Source: JACRBK01 sp964427955 (GTDB lineage: Bacteria > Chloroflexota > Anaerolineae > Aggregatilineales > Aggregatilineaceae). From it: a stretch of DNA of 5,445 bases. The position numbers and the translations under genes are program-made. Positions 4,919 to 5,445 of this stretch are shown one piece after another; positions within the stretch are counted from its first letter, which is position 1, and each line of letters starts with the position of its first letter. The stretch spans positions 1-5,445 of the forward strand of contig CAYRWY010000404.1 in assembly GCA_964427955.1 (NCBI GenBank). The letters are read 5' to 3'. The notes below the pieces were generated by a model. The model was not told where the DNA came from, searched no databases, and was given only the letters and a program-made list of their open reading frames with translations.

Positions 4919-5445
4919 ATGTCCAGCGCCTTTCCGCCCATCAACCCGGTGACGATTGGCGTAGCAGGCGGCAGCGGCTCCGGCAAGACCACCGTATCGA
5001 CCGCCCTGCTGGAACGTGTCGGGACCGAGCACATCGCCTATCTCGAACACGACGCCTACTACAAAGACCTACGCGACCTGCCCTTCTCCCAGATCCAGGC
5101 CATCAACTTCGATCATCCCGACTCGCTCGAAACGGAACTGCTGATCGAGCACGTCAAAGCACTCAAACAGGGCCGGGCGGTCAACATTCCGGTGTACGAT
5201 TTCACGACCTACCGCCGCACCGAAAAGGTCAAGATCGTCGCCCCACAGCCGATCATCCTGGTCGAAGGCATCCTGATTTTTGCCGAACCGGAGTTGCGCA
5301 AGCTGTTCGATGTGCGTATTTTTGTAGATACGGATGCGGATATTCGCTTCATCCGGCGGCTCAAGCGGGATATCACGGACCGGGGACGTACCGTCGAGTC
5401 GGTAATCGATCAATATCTGAACAGCGTCCGCCCCATGCATCTGGA
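4919..5445 (+). CDS. udk: Uridine kinase, C-terminal end cut by window edge
   Basis: Udk phosphorylates uridine and cytidine with ATP or GTP to give UMP and CMP in pyrimidine salvage, in the cytosol. The 175 visible residues show the family's layout in order: the P-loop GGSGSGKT (17-24), the LEHDAYYKDL segment with the substrate-binding Asp and Tyr residues (42-51), NFDHPDS (63-69), IPVYDFTTYRR (90-100) in the nucleoside-binding region, the Walker B-like ILVEGIL (113-119), the IFVDTDADIR segment (134-143) and the lid RRLKRDITDRGR (146-157). The visible part ends in the conserved YLNSVRPMHL. Known Udk proteins are about 205-215 residues, so some 30-40 are missing. The ATG at 4919 follows a perfect AGGAGG (4908-4913) with a 5-base gap. 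No separate promoter is visible between the tRNA and this gene, so transcription from the tRNA promoter is likely. Confidence 0.97.
   Translation, partial: MSSAFPPINPVTIGVAGGSGSGKTTVSTALLERVGTEHIAYLEHDAYYKDLRDLPFSQIQAINFDHPDSLETELLIEHVKALKQGRAVNIPVYDFTTYRRTEKVKIVAPQPIILVEGILIFAEPELRKLFDVRIFVDTDADIRFIRRLKRDITDRGRTVESVIDQYLNSVRPMHL

Overview
The window looks like a housekeeping stretch from a GC-rich bacterial chromosome: coding regions are strongly GC-rich, while a few intergenic regions are sharply AT-rich. The gene mix fits a Chloroflexota (Anaerolineae-like) genome, but that assignment is inferred from overall impression only: there is no rRNA or other marker gene here. No phage, insertion sequence, CRISPR array or defence gene is visible.

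Layout: (1) Positions 1-1411, minus strand: adenylosuccinate lyase (purB), with its C-terminal end cut by the window edge. (2) Positions 1412-1619: a divergent intergenic region with a very AT-poor-in-GC core (about 15% GC over 1441-1480) and a plausible forward promoter. (3) Positions 1620-1826, plus strand: a 68-residue uncharacterised protein, closed by a textbook intrinsic terminator. (4) Positions 1969-2286, plus strand: a 105-residue uncharacterised protein. (5) A compact hairpin at 2308-2334 between two convergent genes. (6) Positions 2367-3377, minus strand: a GNAT acetyltransferase of the CelD/BioF2-like (Acetyltransf_6) type. (7) A short divergent promoter region, then positions 3520-4719, plus strand: an ABC-type extracellular solute-binding lipoprotein preceded by a hairpin leader. 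(8) Positions 4795-4867: tRNA-Thr(CGU) behind a near-consensus promoter. A terminator-like hairpin follows it, then uridine kinase (udk, 4919 to the end), truncated by the window edge.

The genes do not form one pathway. purB (purine synthesis) and udk (pyrimidine salvage) are both nucleotide-metabolism genes but lie in separate transcription units. The solute-binding protein has no permease or ATPase partner in the window. The most interesting arrangement is tRNA-Thr/terminator/udk, where the kinase has no obvious promoter of its own and its Shine-Dalgarno sequence abuts the terminator U-tract. I see no convincing new multi-gene system here. The two small proteins and the two intergenic hairpins are the best candidates for follow-up.
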